From CBFIGX01 sp965662265 (GTDB lineage Bacteria; Bacteroidota; Bacteroidia; Flavobacteriales; UBA7430): a stretch of 64,000 bases of DNA. Position 1 is the first letter of the stretch; every line of letters begins with the position of its first letter. The notes beneath the pieces are model-generated. The model was not told where the DNA came from, did not search any database, and was given only the letters and a program-made list of their open reading frames with translations. Of this stretch, positions 9,314 through 17,651 are shown in pieces. The stretch spans positions 142,322 through 206,321 of the forward strand of contig CBFIGX010000003.1 of the NCBI GenBank assembly GCA_965662265.1, in the 5' to 3' direction. Made by a program: the position numbers and the translations under genes.

Positions 9314-11422
9314 ATGATGCCGAATTTAGATTTTGACATGCCACAAAACCAATCCTCAGTTATAAAAGTAATTGGAGTAGGTGGCGGCGGGAGTAATGCC
9401 GTAAATTACATGTTCCACAAAGGAATTCGTGGAGTAGATTTTGTTGTATGTAATACAGACCAACAAGCGTTAGACGCGAGTGCTGTTCCAAACAAAATAC
9501 AACTGGGAGTTTCAATAACAGAAGGGCTTGGTGCTGGTGCAGATCCAGAAAAAGGAAGAGTTGCAGCAGAAGAGAATATTGATGATGTTAAAGCCGTTCT
9601 AGAATCAGGAACTAAAATGGTGTTTATTAATGCAGGTATGGGAGGTGGCACAGGAACAGGTGCTGCTCCAGTTATCGCTCATCTTGCACGTGAGATGAAT
9701 ATCTTAACGGTTGCCATTGTTACTATCCCTTTTGTTTTTGAGGGAAAACTTAGAATGTTACAAGCAGAAGAAGGTATCAAAGAACTAAAACAACATGTAG
9801 ATTCTCTTATTGTTATTAATAATAATAAACTAAGAGAAATATACGGGAATCTAGGGTTTAAGTCTGGCTTTGCAATGGCAGATGAAATTCTAGCAACTGC
9901 TTCTCGAGGAATTGCTGAAGTTATTACACAAAAAGGACATCTAAACATAGATTTAAATGATGCAAAAACCGTCTTGTCTAATAGTGGAACGGCGCTTATG
10001 GGTTCTGGAACTGCTTCTGGTTCTGGAAGAGCGCTAAAAGCGGTTAAAGGAGCTATCGAATCCCCCTTGTTAGATAATAATCATATACGAGGTGCGAAAA
10101 AAGTTTTATTGTTGATAGTATCTGGTTCTGAAGAAGTAACTTTTGAAGAGATGGGTGAAATTTCAGACTTTATTCAAGATCAAGTAATGGTTGAAGGCAG
10201 CAGTCCTGCAGATATTATAATGGGTGTTGCTGAAGATGAGGAGTTAGAAACTTCTGTTAATGTTACCGTTGTTGCTACAGGATTTCATGAAGGAAAAATT
10301 GTAAACCCTCTAACCGGCGCTCCAGAAAAGGTTGTTCATGATTTAACTTCTGATAAGATCACAGGTTCAAATGTGATGTCAGATGTTGTAAATAATGATT
10401 TAGAGATAGAAGAACAACAAGAAAACCACAAGCAAGTCCATATACTTCATCTTGATGAAGAAGAAATTGTTGATGTTATAAATGAAAATAATTCAACTGT
10501 TGTAAAACATAACAAATCACAAAATGAAGCGGTAGCTAATACGACAGAAAATGATGAGCTAAATACGGATCATATTTCAGAGCAGCAGGTTAGTATGACT
10601 TTTGAATTCGACTGTAACGCTCTTGAATCTGAGCCTGATACAGAGCTTAGTAAGGTTTCAGAAGACTCCATTGATAAAGATTTTAGTTTTAGATTAGACA
10701 CAGCAGAATCAATTCAAGAAAAGTGCAAAATTGAAAGAAATAATGAATCAGATTTAAACAGTGTTACTGATAATACAAGCCAAGTTGATTCGGATAATTT
10801 TGAACACGATATTGAGCTTCACAACTCAAATATTGGAGATTCTTCAACTTTAACCAATGATGAAGATAGAATTGTTCACGTTCTAGAACATGACGATGAT
10901 TTATCAATTTCTCAATCAGATTCTGAACTTGATTTAAGTAATCTAAATGAATCAATTGAGACTATTGATAATCCGCAAAATTTTGCCAAATCTAATGTCG
11001 ACATAGCTCATGATAAATTAGAAGTGGACGATACATCAGATATTTTATACGATGGTTTAAAACAGTCATCTTTTACCAAGGAGCAAGAAAAAGAAATGAT
11101 GAATGATGTGGATCTCTTAGATCAATCATTAGATTCAAGTGTTAATAAAGTACTGTCGTCTCAAAGCAATGAGATAAAAGAACAAATTGAACGTGCAAAA
11201 AAGCGAAAAGAGCGTCTTCAGAAATTTAATTACAGGTTTAGAAATAATTCTATTATTCAAAAAGCTGAAAGCGAACCTGCCTACAAAAGACAGGGTGTTC
11301 AATTAGATGATGCACCTCATTCTTCAGAGGAAGGGGTGTCTAAGATTCGCGTAGAATTAGATGAAGATGGAAGCATAGAGCTTAAGAGTAAAAATTCTTT
11401 TTTGCATGATAATGTAGACTAA
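9314..11422 (+). CDS. ftsZ: Cell division GTPase FtsZ with very long acidic linker
   Basis: Tubulin homologue forming the Z ring. The GTPase core spans about residues 15-325, with GVGGGGSNAV at 21-30 and the tubulin signature GGGTGTGAAP at 110-119. The rest is unusual in size: a linker of about 350 residues (330-680) rich in Asp, Glu, Asn and Ser, then a short basic helix-like part (EQIERAKKRKERLQKFNYRFRN) and a conserved-looking C-terminal peptide ending KNSFLHDNVD. At 702 aa it is nearly twice E. coli FtsZ (383 aa). Two ATG codons (9314, 9317) precede the core. No frameshift is seen. Confidence 0.97.
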   Translation: MMPNLDFDMPQNQSSVIKVIGVGGGGSNAVNYMFHKGIRGVDFVVCNTDQQALDASAVPNKIQLGVSITEGLGAGADPEKGRVAAEENIDDVKAVLESGTKMVFINAGMGGGTGTGAAPVIAHLAREMNILTVAIVTIPFVFEGKLRMLQAEEGIKELKQHVDSLIVINNNKLREIYGNLGFKSGFAMADEILATASRGIAEVITQKGHLNIDLNDAKTVLSNSGTALMGSGTASGSGRALKAVKGAIESPLLDNNHIRGAKKVLLLIVSGSEEVTFEEMGEISDFIQDQVMVEGSSPADIIMGVAEDEELETSVNVTVVATGFHEGKIVNPLTGAPEKVVHDLTSDKITGSNVMSDVVNNDLEIEEQQENHKQVHILHLDEEEIVDVINENNSTVVKHNKSQNEAVANTTENDELNTDHISEQQVSMTFEFDCNALESEPDTELSKVSEDSIDKDFSFRLDTAESIQEKCKIERNNESDLNSVTDNTSQVDSDNFEHDIELHNSNIGDSSTLTNDEDRIVHVLEHDDDLSISQSDSELDLSNLNESIETIDNPQNFAKSNVDIAHDKLEVDDTSDILYDGLKQSSFTKEQEKEMMNDVDLLDQSLDSSVNKVLSSQSNEIKEQIERAKKRKERLQKFNYRFRNNSIIQKAESEPAYKRQGVQLDDAPHSSEEGVSKIRVELDEDGSIELKSKNSFLHDNVD

Positions 11423-11439
11423 TCAAATATTGATATTTA

Positions 11440-11892
11440 ATGAGTTTAAAAGAACAAATAATGCCCGCAATTAAAGATGCAATGAGGGCAAAAGATAAAG
11501 TCGCTCTAGAAACTTTAAGAGCAGTAAAATCGGAGTTGTTAAAAGCCGAAACTGCTGTTGGTTCTTCTGGCAGCATGAGTCAATTAGATGAGATTAAATT
11601 GTTGCAAAAGATGCAAAAGCAGCGTAAAGATGCCGCTGCAATATATGCAGATCAAGGTAGGGACGATTTAGCTTCCGATGAATTAGCCCAAGCGGAAATT
11701 CTTAAACAATTCTTGCCAAAGCAACTAAGTTCAGACGAATTAAAACAAGTACTGTCTTCTATTATAGTAAAGCTTAGTGCAACTGGTCCTTCAGATATGG
11801 GCAAGGTGATTGGTTTTGCATCAAAAGAATTGGCAGGAAAAGCAGAAGGAAGACTCATTGCTGATACAGTAAAATTATTACTATCAAAGTAA
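11440..11892 (+). CDS. GatB/YqeY domain protein
   Basis: A 150-residue protein matching the YqeY family, which resembles the C-terminal tRNA-binding tail of GatB. Recognisable features are the N-terminal MSLKEQIMPAIKDAMRAKDK helix, LETLRAVKSELLKAE, QRKDAAAIYADQGRDDLA, and QLSSDELKQVLSSII with GPSDMGKVIG near the end. The precise role of free-standing YqeY is not settled; an amidotransferase- or tRNA-linked job is inferred. It starts 17 bases after ftsZ and is likely the last gene of the dcw transcript; it converges on the lipoprotein gene at 11927. Confidence 0.9.
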   Translation: MSLKEQIMPAIKDAMRAKDKVALETLRAVKSELLKAETAVGSSGSMSQLDEIKLLQKMQKQRKDAAAIYADQGRDDLASDELAQAEILKQFLPKQLSSDELKQVLSSIIVKLSATGPSDMGKVIGFASKELAGKAEGRLIADTVKLLLSK

Positions 11893-11926
11893 TTTTGAGT
11901 TAAGCTTCATTTTAGTTAGCCTAAAT

Positions 11927-12721
11927 TTATTTGTAACTATATATAAATTGTTCCAAGAAATTCGAGTCTCCATTTGCATCCATTGTAACACTTACTTCAC
12001 TCATTCCATCAATTTGTATTGGGCTCAAATCAAATGAGATTGAATCGTTGATTATTTCGTCACAAGGACCATCGCCTAGATCAAAACGCAATTGTAGCCT
12101 TATGTTGTTAGTGGTTGACGAATCTGAAAGGTGGAATAAATCTAATCTCTCGTTATTACAACCTCCAAGGTAACTGTAATAAACTTTTATACATGGATTT
12201 AATAAAACTATAGAGTCTATCTGCAAAGTGTCGTTTGGTAAGAAATTATCTATGTCTAGAGTGTTAAGTATAGGGAAACAGTCTGGTGTAAATGGTTTAA
12301 TACAGGTTATATTAATGCTGTATTCTCCAACACAAAGAGGTTTAATGTTTGATTCAAAATAATTTACAAAATAGGGTTGGTTTAATTCCCAAATAATACC
12401 ATCAGGAGCATATGCTACTTCATAGAAGTTGCTGTAGTCAGTTAATATTATACATGAGTCATTGGAGGCAAACATAGTTAAAGTGTCAGTGTAGGTGCAC
12501 TTATGATCGCATTGTCCAGTCTTCCAATGCCTTACACCGTTTAAATATTCGGCTTCATATCTGTTGTAATAAGTGTTGTTATCGCACCCACAGACAGGCT
12601 TATAAATGCTGTCAGGTACCAAAGACAGGTCGATGCTATTCCTGTCAATGCAGAGTTTATTGTCAGTGCTACATGCAGTAATAATTAATGCGCAGATGAA
12701 TAGAAGGATAGGCTTATTCAT
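11927..12721 (-). CDS. Lipoprotein with Kazal-like domain
   Basis: 264 aa with a lipoprotein signal peptide (lipobox ITAC, Cys about 17), so it is probably attached to the outer membrane or periplasmic face. Residues about 40-75 contain KPVCGCDNNTYYNRYEAE followed by GVRHWKTGQC, a Cys pattern like the Kazal/follistatin protease-inhibitor fold (PVCG.D..TY.N.C.A). The remaining ~190 residues have scattered Cys and beta-rich segments that I do not recognise. A protease-inhibitor or surface role is only inferred. Single gene, convergent with the YqeY-like gene, and upstream of the groEL terminator. Confidence 0.75.
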   Translation of the reverse strand: MNKPILLFICALIITACSTDNKLCIDRNSIDLSLVPDSIYKPVCGCDNNTYYNRYEAEYLNGVRHWKTGQCDHKCTYTDTLTMFASNDSCIILTDYSNFYEVAYAPDGIIWELNQPYFVNYFESNIKPLCVGEYSINITCIKPFTPDCFPILNTLDIDNFLPNDTLQIDSIVLLNPCIKVYYSYLGGCNNERLDLFHLSDSSTTNNIRLQLRFDLGDGPCDEIINDSISFDLSPIQIDGMSEVSVTMDANGDSNFLEQFIYSYK

Positions 12722-12785
12722 GCGCCTAATTTAATCAAATGCACTTAATTCTGTTAAATATCAAGAATTAATTTAATAAAATAAA

Positions 12786-12811
12786 AACGCCTAATCGTTA
12801 GATTAGGCGTT
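12786..12811 (-). terminator. Rho-independent terminator after groEL
   Basis: Perfect 11-bp inverted repeat (AACGCCTAATC / GATTAGGCGTT) with a 4-nt loop. Read on the minus strand it ends in a run of five T, just 18 bases past the groEL stop, so it should end the groSL transcript. Confidence 0.88.
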
Positions 12812-12828
12812 CAGAAGTCAGGATTGAA

Positions 12829-14463
12829 TTACATCATACCGGGCATTCCACCAGGCATTCCACCAGGCATAGGTGCCGGATTTTCTTCTGGAATATCGGC
12901 TAAAACACACTCTGTAGTGAGGAGCATTCCTGCTACAGAAGCTGCATTTTCTAGTGCTACTCTGGTAACTTTTGTAGGGTCAATAATTCCAGCTTTTAAC
13001 ATAGGTTCAAAGGTGTCAGTTTTTGCATTATAACCAAAGTCCTCTTTGCCTTCTTGAACCTTAGAAACAATTACAGCGCCTTCACCACCTGCGTTCGCTA
13101 CGATTTGACGAAGAGGAGCTTCAATGGCTTTTGTAATAATTTGAATACCTATTTTTTCATCTTCATTATCAGCCTTAATAGAGTCTAAAGCGCTACCAGC
13201 CCTCACTAGTGCAACTCCTCCACCAGGAACAATACCTTCTTCTACAGCAGCTCTAGTTGCATGCAAGGCATCATCTACTCGATCTTTTTTTTCCTTCATT
13301 TCTACCTCAGTTGCTGCACCAACATAAAGTACAGCAACACCACCAGCCAATTTTGCAAGACGTTCTTGTAATTTTTCTTTGTCATAATCAGAGCTAGTTG
13401 ATTCTATCTGAGCTTTTATTTGATTTACTCTAAGATCAATAGCTTCTTTTTCACCGGCGCCATTAACGATGATTGTATTGTCTTTATCAATTACAATTTT
13501 ATCAGCAGTACCTAACATATCAAGAGTCGTATTTTCTAATTTGAAACCACGTTCTTCAGAAATTACAGTACCTCCAGTAAGGATAGCTATATCTTCAAGC
13601 ATTGCTTTTCTTCTATCACCAAAACCTGGAGCCTTAACTGCTGCTATTTTTAGACTTCCTCTAATTTTATTAACCACCAATGTTGCAAGTGCTTCTCCGT
13701 CTACATCTTCAGCAATGATAAGAACAGGACGGCCAGACTGGGTTGTTTGCTCTAATACGGGAAGCATGTCCTTCATGCTCGAAATCTTCTTATCATAGAT
13801 TATTATAAATGGATTGTCCAATTCAGTTTCCATCTTTTCAGCATTAGTAACAAAGTATGGAGAAAGGTACCCACGGTCAAACTGCATTCCTTCTACAACT
13901 TCCACAGTTGTATCAGTTCCTTTAGCTTCTTCGACTGTAATAACACCTTCTTTCTTTACTTTTTCCATTGCTTCAGCAATCAGTTTGCCTATTGCGACGT
14001 CATTATTTGCCGAAATTGTCGCCACCTGCTCTATTTTATTTAAGTTTTCACCAACTTCAATAGATTGTTTTTGGAGTTCAGAAACAACTGTTTTAACAGC
14101 TTTGCTAATCCCTCTTTTTAAGTCCATAGGATTAGCGCCAGCAGCAACATTTTTTAGTCCAGTACTAACAATAGCTTGAGCTAAAACAGTTGCAGTTGTG
14201 GTTCCATCACCAGCTATATCAGCAGTTTTTGAGGCCACTTCTTTCACCATTTGAGCACCCATATTTTCTACTGGATCTTCTAACTCTATTTCTTTGGCAA
14301 CAGAAACACCATCTTTAGTGATAGTTGGAGCGCCAAATTTTTTATCAATAACAACATTTCTCCCTTTTGGGCCTAGTGTTACTTTTACAGCATTTGCCAA
14401 TGCATCTACCCCTTTTTTTAGAGCATCTCTTGCTTCTATATCGAATGTAATATTTTTAGCCAT
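12829..14463 (-). CDS. groL: 60 kDa chaperonin GroEL
   Basis: ATP-dependent chaperonin forming the double-ring folding chamber with GroES. 544 aa from AKNITFDIEARDALKKGVDAL through LGPKGRNVV and DGVSVAKEI (ATP site), DGTTTATVLAQAI, and VEEGIVPGGGVAL. The C-terminus is the flexible Gly/Met tail GGMPGGMPGMM; the nearly identical DNA around 12840-12870 is simply this codon repeat. Located 10 bases after groES in a two-gene operon. Confidence 0.99.
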   Translation of the reverse strand: MAKNITFDIEARDALKKGVDALANAVKVTLGPKGRNVVIDKKFGAPTITKDGVSVAKEIELEDPVENMGAQMVKEVASKTADIAGDGTTTATVLAQAIVSTGLKNVAAGANPMDLKRGISKAVKTVVSELQKQSIEVGENLNKIEQVATISANNDVAIGKLIAEAMEKVKKEGVITVEEAKGTDTTVEVVEGMQFDRGYLSPYFVTNAEKMETELDNPFIIIYDKKISSMKDMLPVLEQTTQSGRPVLIIAEDVDGEALATLVVNKIRGSLKIAAVKAPGFGDRRKAMLEDIAILTGGTVISEERGFKLENTTLDMLGTADKIVIDKDNTIIVNGAGEKEAIDLRVNQIKAQIESTSSDYDKEKLQERLAKLAGGVAVLYVGAATEVEMKEKKDRVDDALHATRAAVEEGIVPGGGVALVRAGSALDSIKADNEDEKIGIQIITKAIEAPLRQIVANAGGEGAVIVSKVQEGKEDFGYNAKTDTFEPMLKAGIIDPTKVTRVALENAASVAGMLLTTECVLADIPEENPAPMPGGMPGGMPGMM

Positions 14464-14473
14464 TTTGATAAGT

Positions 14474-14752
14474 TTAAATAATTGCTAATAGGTCAGACTC
14501 GCGCATGATTAGGAAGTCTTTCCCTTCTAGTTTTAATTCTGTACCCGCGTATTTACCATATAGTACGACATCACCAATCTTAACGGTCATGTCATGATCT
14601 TTAGTTCCAGAGCCTACAGCTACAACAGTTCCTTTTTGTGGTTTTTCTTGAGCAGTATCTGGAATGATAATACCAGATAGAGTTTTAGTTTCTGCCAGAG
14701 CAGCTTCAATAACTACTCTATCAGCTAATGGTTTAATGCTTAGTTGAGACAT
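14474..14752 (-). CDS. groS: 10 kDa co-chaperonin GroES
   Basis: Heptameric lid of the GroEL chamber. 92 aa with the expected PLADRVVIEAA start, the mobile loop ETKTLSGIIIPDTAQEKPQ (about 22-40), and VLYGKYAGTELKLEGKDFLIMRESDLLAII at the end. First gene of the groS-groL operon. Its upstream 150 bp contain a partial sigma-54-like site and a GACA-type repeat, listed separately. Confidence 0.98.
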   Translation of the reverse strand: MSQLSIKPLADRVVIEAALAETKTLSGIIIPDTAQEKPQKGTVVAVGSGTKDHDMTVKIGDVVLYGKYAGTELKLEGKDFLIMRESDLLAII

Positions 14753-14787
14753 AAAAATTTATTTTAAAATTTACGCAGATACTATGG

Positions 14788-14826
14788 TCAGAAACTGTGC
14801 CACTTCATTTGAGGTGTCATTCTGTC
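14788..14826 (-). promoter_or_regulatory. Candidate groES control region (weak sigma-54-like site plus GACA repeat)
   Basis: On the minus strand TGGCAC (14802-14797) is followed by 5 nt and CTGA, which keeps the -24 GG and the -12 G of the sigma-54 consensus TGGCAC-N5-TTGC but not its last C. Thirteen bases further upstream lies GACAGAATGACA (14826-14815), similar to the palindrome in front of miaB. The match is partial; no good TAnnTTTG box was seen closer to the gene. Confidence 0.35.
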
Positions 14827-14845
14827 GTATATGCCATAAAGAAGT

Positions 14846-14881
14846 TAAAAAAAAATGCCAAGCTGACATAGGCTTGGCATT
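14846..14881 (-). terminator. Rho-independent terminator after secG
   Basis: Inverted repeat ATGCCAAGC / GCTTGGCAT (14855-14863 and 14872-14880) with an 8-nt loop; on the minus strand it is followed by a run of nine T. It lies about 20 bases after the secG stop and ends the miaB-secG operon. Confidence 0.88.
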
Positions 14882-14901
14882 GTAAGTATTTAGGAGTATA
14901 A

Positions 14902-15219
14902 TTACTCGCTCACAGGACTTTCAGGCTCTGTAGGGACAAAGTCTTCAGCTGTATCTTCAACTTGTTCAATAATATCAGATTGTTGTTCGCCTTCAGATCT
15001 GTCAATGGCAAAGTTAGATAGTAAGGTAAGAGCCACCAGGGCAAGAGCAAGAGTCCAAGTGCTTTTTTCTAAAAAGTCTGATGTTTTCTTAACACCCATG
15101 AACTGATTTCCGTCACCAAATGTAGAAGATAAACCGCCTCCTTTAGGGTTTTGAACTAAGACTACTAATAATAGCAATCCGCATGTTATAAGAATTAAAA
15201 TAGAAAATAATCCGTACAT
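14902..15219 (-). CDS. secG: Preprotein translocase subunit SecG
   Basis: Small accessory subunit of the SecYEG channel in the inner membrane. Two membrane helices (about residues 4-22 and 51-70) flank the conserved cytoplasmic loop VLVQNPKGGGLSSTFG, which identifies the family. The 105-aa protein ends with about 35 acidic residues (rich in Glu, Asp, Pro), an extension beyond the core that is frequent in Bacteroidota. Last gene of the miaB operon, 2 bases after the TPR protein gene. Confidence 0.93.
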   Translation of the reverse strand: MYGLFSILILITCGLLLLVVLVQNPKGGGLSSTFGDGNQFMGVKKTSDFLEKSTWTLALALVALTLLSNFAIDRSEGEQQSDIIEQVEDTAEDFVPTEPESPVSE

Positions 15220-15221
15220 AT

Positions 15222-15920
15222 TTATGATTTTAGTTTTTTTATGGCTTTAATTTGGTCTGCAAATAAACCACTTTTTTGTGGATATTTCAAACTTATAATT
15301 TCGTATGCTGCAATTGCTTTGTCGTAATGCCCTTGTTCTAAATATACTCTTGCAAGAGTTTCAGTCATAAGATTATTGTTTTCTTCTATACTTTCTTGTG
15401 CCATTTGGTTTGGAGAGAAGAATTCTTTTTTAGGCCTTTGCTTCGCACTGTTTAGATTGATAAAGTTTACGATTTTATCTGTTTTTTCAATAGGATTTAA
15501 ATTTTCAATTTTCAACTTCTCATTACTTGGATTACTTCTTCGGATAGGTTTTGGTTGGGTCATCTTAAGCCATTCAGTAAAAGAATGGTATTCGTTTTTA
15601 TCAAACTCTAAAGGCCTTCCAATATCCAAAAGCTCTGGATCGTCAGCTTCCTTTTTTGTTAGGTTGTTTGTGTAATTATTTGCTTTATCATGAATGATAT
15701 ATTCGAAAAGCATAGCTCTGTTTGGGCTTAAAGCAGCAGTTAATTTTAGTGTCTGGTTATAGTGTTCACTATTAGCTTTTTTTAAGGCTTTCAGATTCAG
15801 TTTAAATAAAGATGAACAATAAGGGTAATCATGACAAAGTTTAGTCAATGACGAAGCATTATCTTCTTTAATAGATTCTGGGTTTCTTATGTATTGTATA
15901 AATTGTGAACAATCCATCAT
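15222..15920 (-). CDS. Conserved protein with C-terminal TPR motif
   Basis: About 232 aa, no signal peptide. Residues about 185-215 (LARVYLEQGHYDKAIAAYEIISLKYPQ, split by the reader at about 20) fit a tetratricopeptide motif, with a second partial motif before the C-terminus; the N-terminal half has a helical repeat-like segment rich in Leu and Lys. I chose ATG at 15920, whose A is shared with the TAA stop of lptE (TAATG), over an upstream TTG. It sits between lptE and secG, so a role in envelope protein or LPS handling is conceivable, but the function is unknown. Confidence 0.75.
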   Translation of the reverse strand: MMDCSQFIQYIRNPESIKEDNASSLTKLCHDYPYCSSLFKLNLKALKKANSEHYNQTLKLTAALSPNRAMLFEYIIHDKANNYTNNLTKKEADDPELLDIGRPLEFDKNEYHSFTEWLKMTQPKPIRRSNPSNEKLKIENLNPIEKTDKIVNFINLNSAKQRPKKEFFSPNQMAQESIEENNNLMTETLARVYLEQGHYDKAIAAYEIISLKYPQKSGLFADQIKAIKKLKS

Positions 15921-16414
15921 TACCAATTAACTACAGCTTTGTTAAAGATTTCATCGATTAGCTCTTCTACTATCTCATCAATAAGTTGCTCTTCTATACT
16001 TGATAGACTCTGACTTGCATCAAAGTCACTGTATTTAGTAAATTTTTGCTCAAAGGACTGGCTATCTTCAATAGTATTCGTGAATCTTACAAATACTGAA
16101 ATACTCAATCGATTTTGATTTGCTTGATCTTGAGAACCAATGCTAACAGGCATTACTTTATAATCGGATATGTATCCCTCAAAATGTAAGTCAGCGTCTT
16201 TTTTTTCTAAAACTAGAGATGTTTCTCTTAGGAATTTATCTTGAAGTGCAAGTGTAAAGGTTTGGCTAAGCAAAGACTGAACAATGGTTGCTTGATTGTT
16301 GAAATAATTAATAGATACTGTTTTAGCATCTGGATGAATAGATGCCCCAGTAAATGAGTATATGTTGCAGCTAATTAGGTTTATGAAAATGATTATAGCA
16401 AGAAAGAGTCTCAT
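15920..16414 (-). CDS. lptE: LPS-assembly lipoprotein LptE family
   Basis: Outer-membrane lipoprotein predicted to plug LptD and help insert LPS. 164 aa with a lipoprotein signal (Cys about 16, LISC) followed by YSFTGASIHPDAKTVSINYF, the opening strand pattern typical of Bacteroidota LptE, and a C-terminal helix rich in Glu and Asp. Family call rests on this N-terminal pattern and the conserved place after a sigma-54 activator and before secG; sequence identity in this family is low. Stop and next start overlap as TAATG. Confidence 0.82.
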   Translation of the reverse strand: MRLFLAIIIFINLISCNIYSFTGASIHPDAKTVSINYFNNQATIVQSLLSQTFTLALQDKFLRETSLVLEKKDADLHFEGYISDYKVMPVSIGSQDQANQNRLSISVFVRFTNTIEDSQSFEQKFTKYSDFDASQSLSSIEEQLIDEIVEELIDEIFNKAVVNW

Positions 16415-16418
16415 GATT

Positions 16419-17642
16419 TTACAAGTTATATTGTTTAATCTTTCTGTAGAGTGTGCGTTCTGAAATCCCTAGTTCCATAGATGCACCCTTTCGCCTTCCG
16501 TTATGCTTTTCTAGTGCATTTGATATCATTTCTATTTCTTTTTCTTGAAGAGATAGCGATTCTTGTGGCTTAATTTCTTGAGCTTGAATAGTTCTTTCTT
16601 GAATTCGTTCTGTATTTTGGGGAAGAAGTATAGCTGAGTTAGAATTTTCTCTGTTGTATTCATCTAAAGACTGCGAGAAAATCCGTCTATCTTCGTCATT
16701 CAAATTAGAGTCTCCCCGCGTAAGTTCATGAGTTAATTTTTTTAAATCACTTATGTCTTTTTTCATATCGAAGAGAACCTTGTATAGGATTTCTCTTTCT
16801 GTAAAATCATTTTCAGCTTTTTTCCCTAAGTCGAATAAAACAGGAAGTGTTTTAGTGCTATTATCTGGGAGATAATTTTTCAAAGTTTCTGCATTTATCA
16901 TTCTTTTTTCTTCAACCACAGATATCTGCTCAGTTACATTCCTAAGTTGGCGTATGTTACCAGGCCAGTAGTAATTTGAAATGAGATGGATTGCCTCATC
17001 ATCAAGTCTAATTGAGGGCATGCGATATTTTTCAGCAAAGTCTAATGCAAATTTTCGAAAGATAAGATGAATGTCTCCGTCACGTTTCCTGAGAGGAGGG
17101 AGGTTTATTTGTACCGTATTCAATCGGTAGTACAAATCTTCTCTAAATTGATTTTTTTGAATTGCCTCACGCATGTTAACATTCGTCGCGGCTACTATTC
17201 TTACATCTGTTTTTTGAGTTTTTGAGGAGCCTACCTTAATAAATTCTCCAGTTTCTAGAACTCTAAGTAGTCTTACTTGAGTGGCAAGGGGTAGTTCCCC
17301 AACTTCGTCAAGAAATATAGTACCTTTATCTGCTACTTCGAAATATCCTTTTCTGCTGTTGCTTGCTCCAGTAAAAGCCCCTTTTTCGTGTCCGAATAAT
17401 TCACTGTCAATTGTACCTTCAGGAATGGCTCCACAGTTAACAGCAATGTAACTACTGTGTTTTCGGATAGATAGTTGATGGATAATTTTAGGAATAACCT
17501 CTTTTCCTGTACCACTTTCTCCAGATACCATTACAGAAATGTCAGTTGGTGCAACACGCATAGCCTTAGAAATAGCTCTGTCTAAACCTGGGGCATTTCC
17601 GATGATTCCGAAACGTTGTTTGATATCTTTTATAGTCGCCAT
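16419..17642 (-). CDS. Sigma-54-dependent transcriptional activator without receiver domain
   Basis: 407-aa AAA+ enhancer-binding protein that would remodel RpoN-holoenzyme. Walker A GESGTGKE is at residues 41-48, the sigma-54 contact loop GAFTGA at 88-93, Walker B GTIFLDE at 107-113, and YWPGNIRQLRN near 228. The last ~45 residues form a Fis-type helix-turn-helix (RRKGASMELGISERTLYRKIK). There is no N-terminal response-regulator or PAS domain, so activity is probably set by abundance or by an unknown partner. It lies 9 bases after miaB in the same operon and close to groSL, which has a partial sigma-54-like site. Confidence 0.93.
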   Translation of the reverse strand: MATIKDIKQRFGIIGNAPGLDRAISKAMRVAPTDISVMVSGESGTGKEVIPKIIHQLSIRKHSSYIAVNCGAIPEGTIDSELFGHEKGAFTGASNSRKGYFEVADKGTIFLDEVGELPLATQVRLLRVLETGEFIKVGSSKTQKTDVRIVAATNVNMREAIQKNQFREDLYYRLNTVQINLPPLRKRDGDIHLIFRKFALDFAEKYRMPSIRLDDEAIHLISNYYWPGNIRQLRNVTEQISVVEEKRMINAETLKNYLPDNSTKTLPVLFDLGKKAENDFTEREILYKVLFDMKKDISDLKKLTHELTRGDSNLNDEDRRIFSQSLDEYNRENSNSAILLPQNTERIQERTIQAQEIKPQESLSLQEKEIEMISNALEKHNGRRKGASMELGISERTLYRKIKQYNL

Positions 17643-17651
17643 GATTTACAT

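Noticed and set aside
12840..12870. Direct repeat CCAGGCATTCCA suggesting a DNA repeat element
   Set aside because: It is the codon repeat of the GGMPGGMPGMM chaperonin tail, normal in GroEL.
12824..13033. Open frame on + inside groEL, with a GIPPGIPPGI-type start
   Set aside because: It is the antisense of the Gly/Met repeat tail of groEL; no promoter and the opposite strand is a strongly conserved gene.
14788..14802. A real sigma-54 promoter for groES
   Set aside because: Only GG at -24 and G at -12 fit; the final C of the -12 element is A. Kept as a weak regulatory candidate, not as a promoter call.
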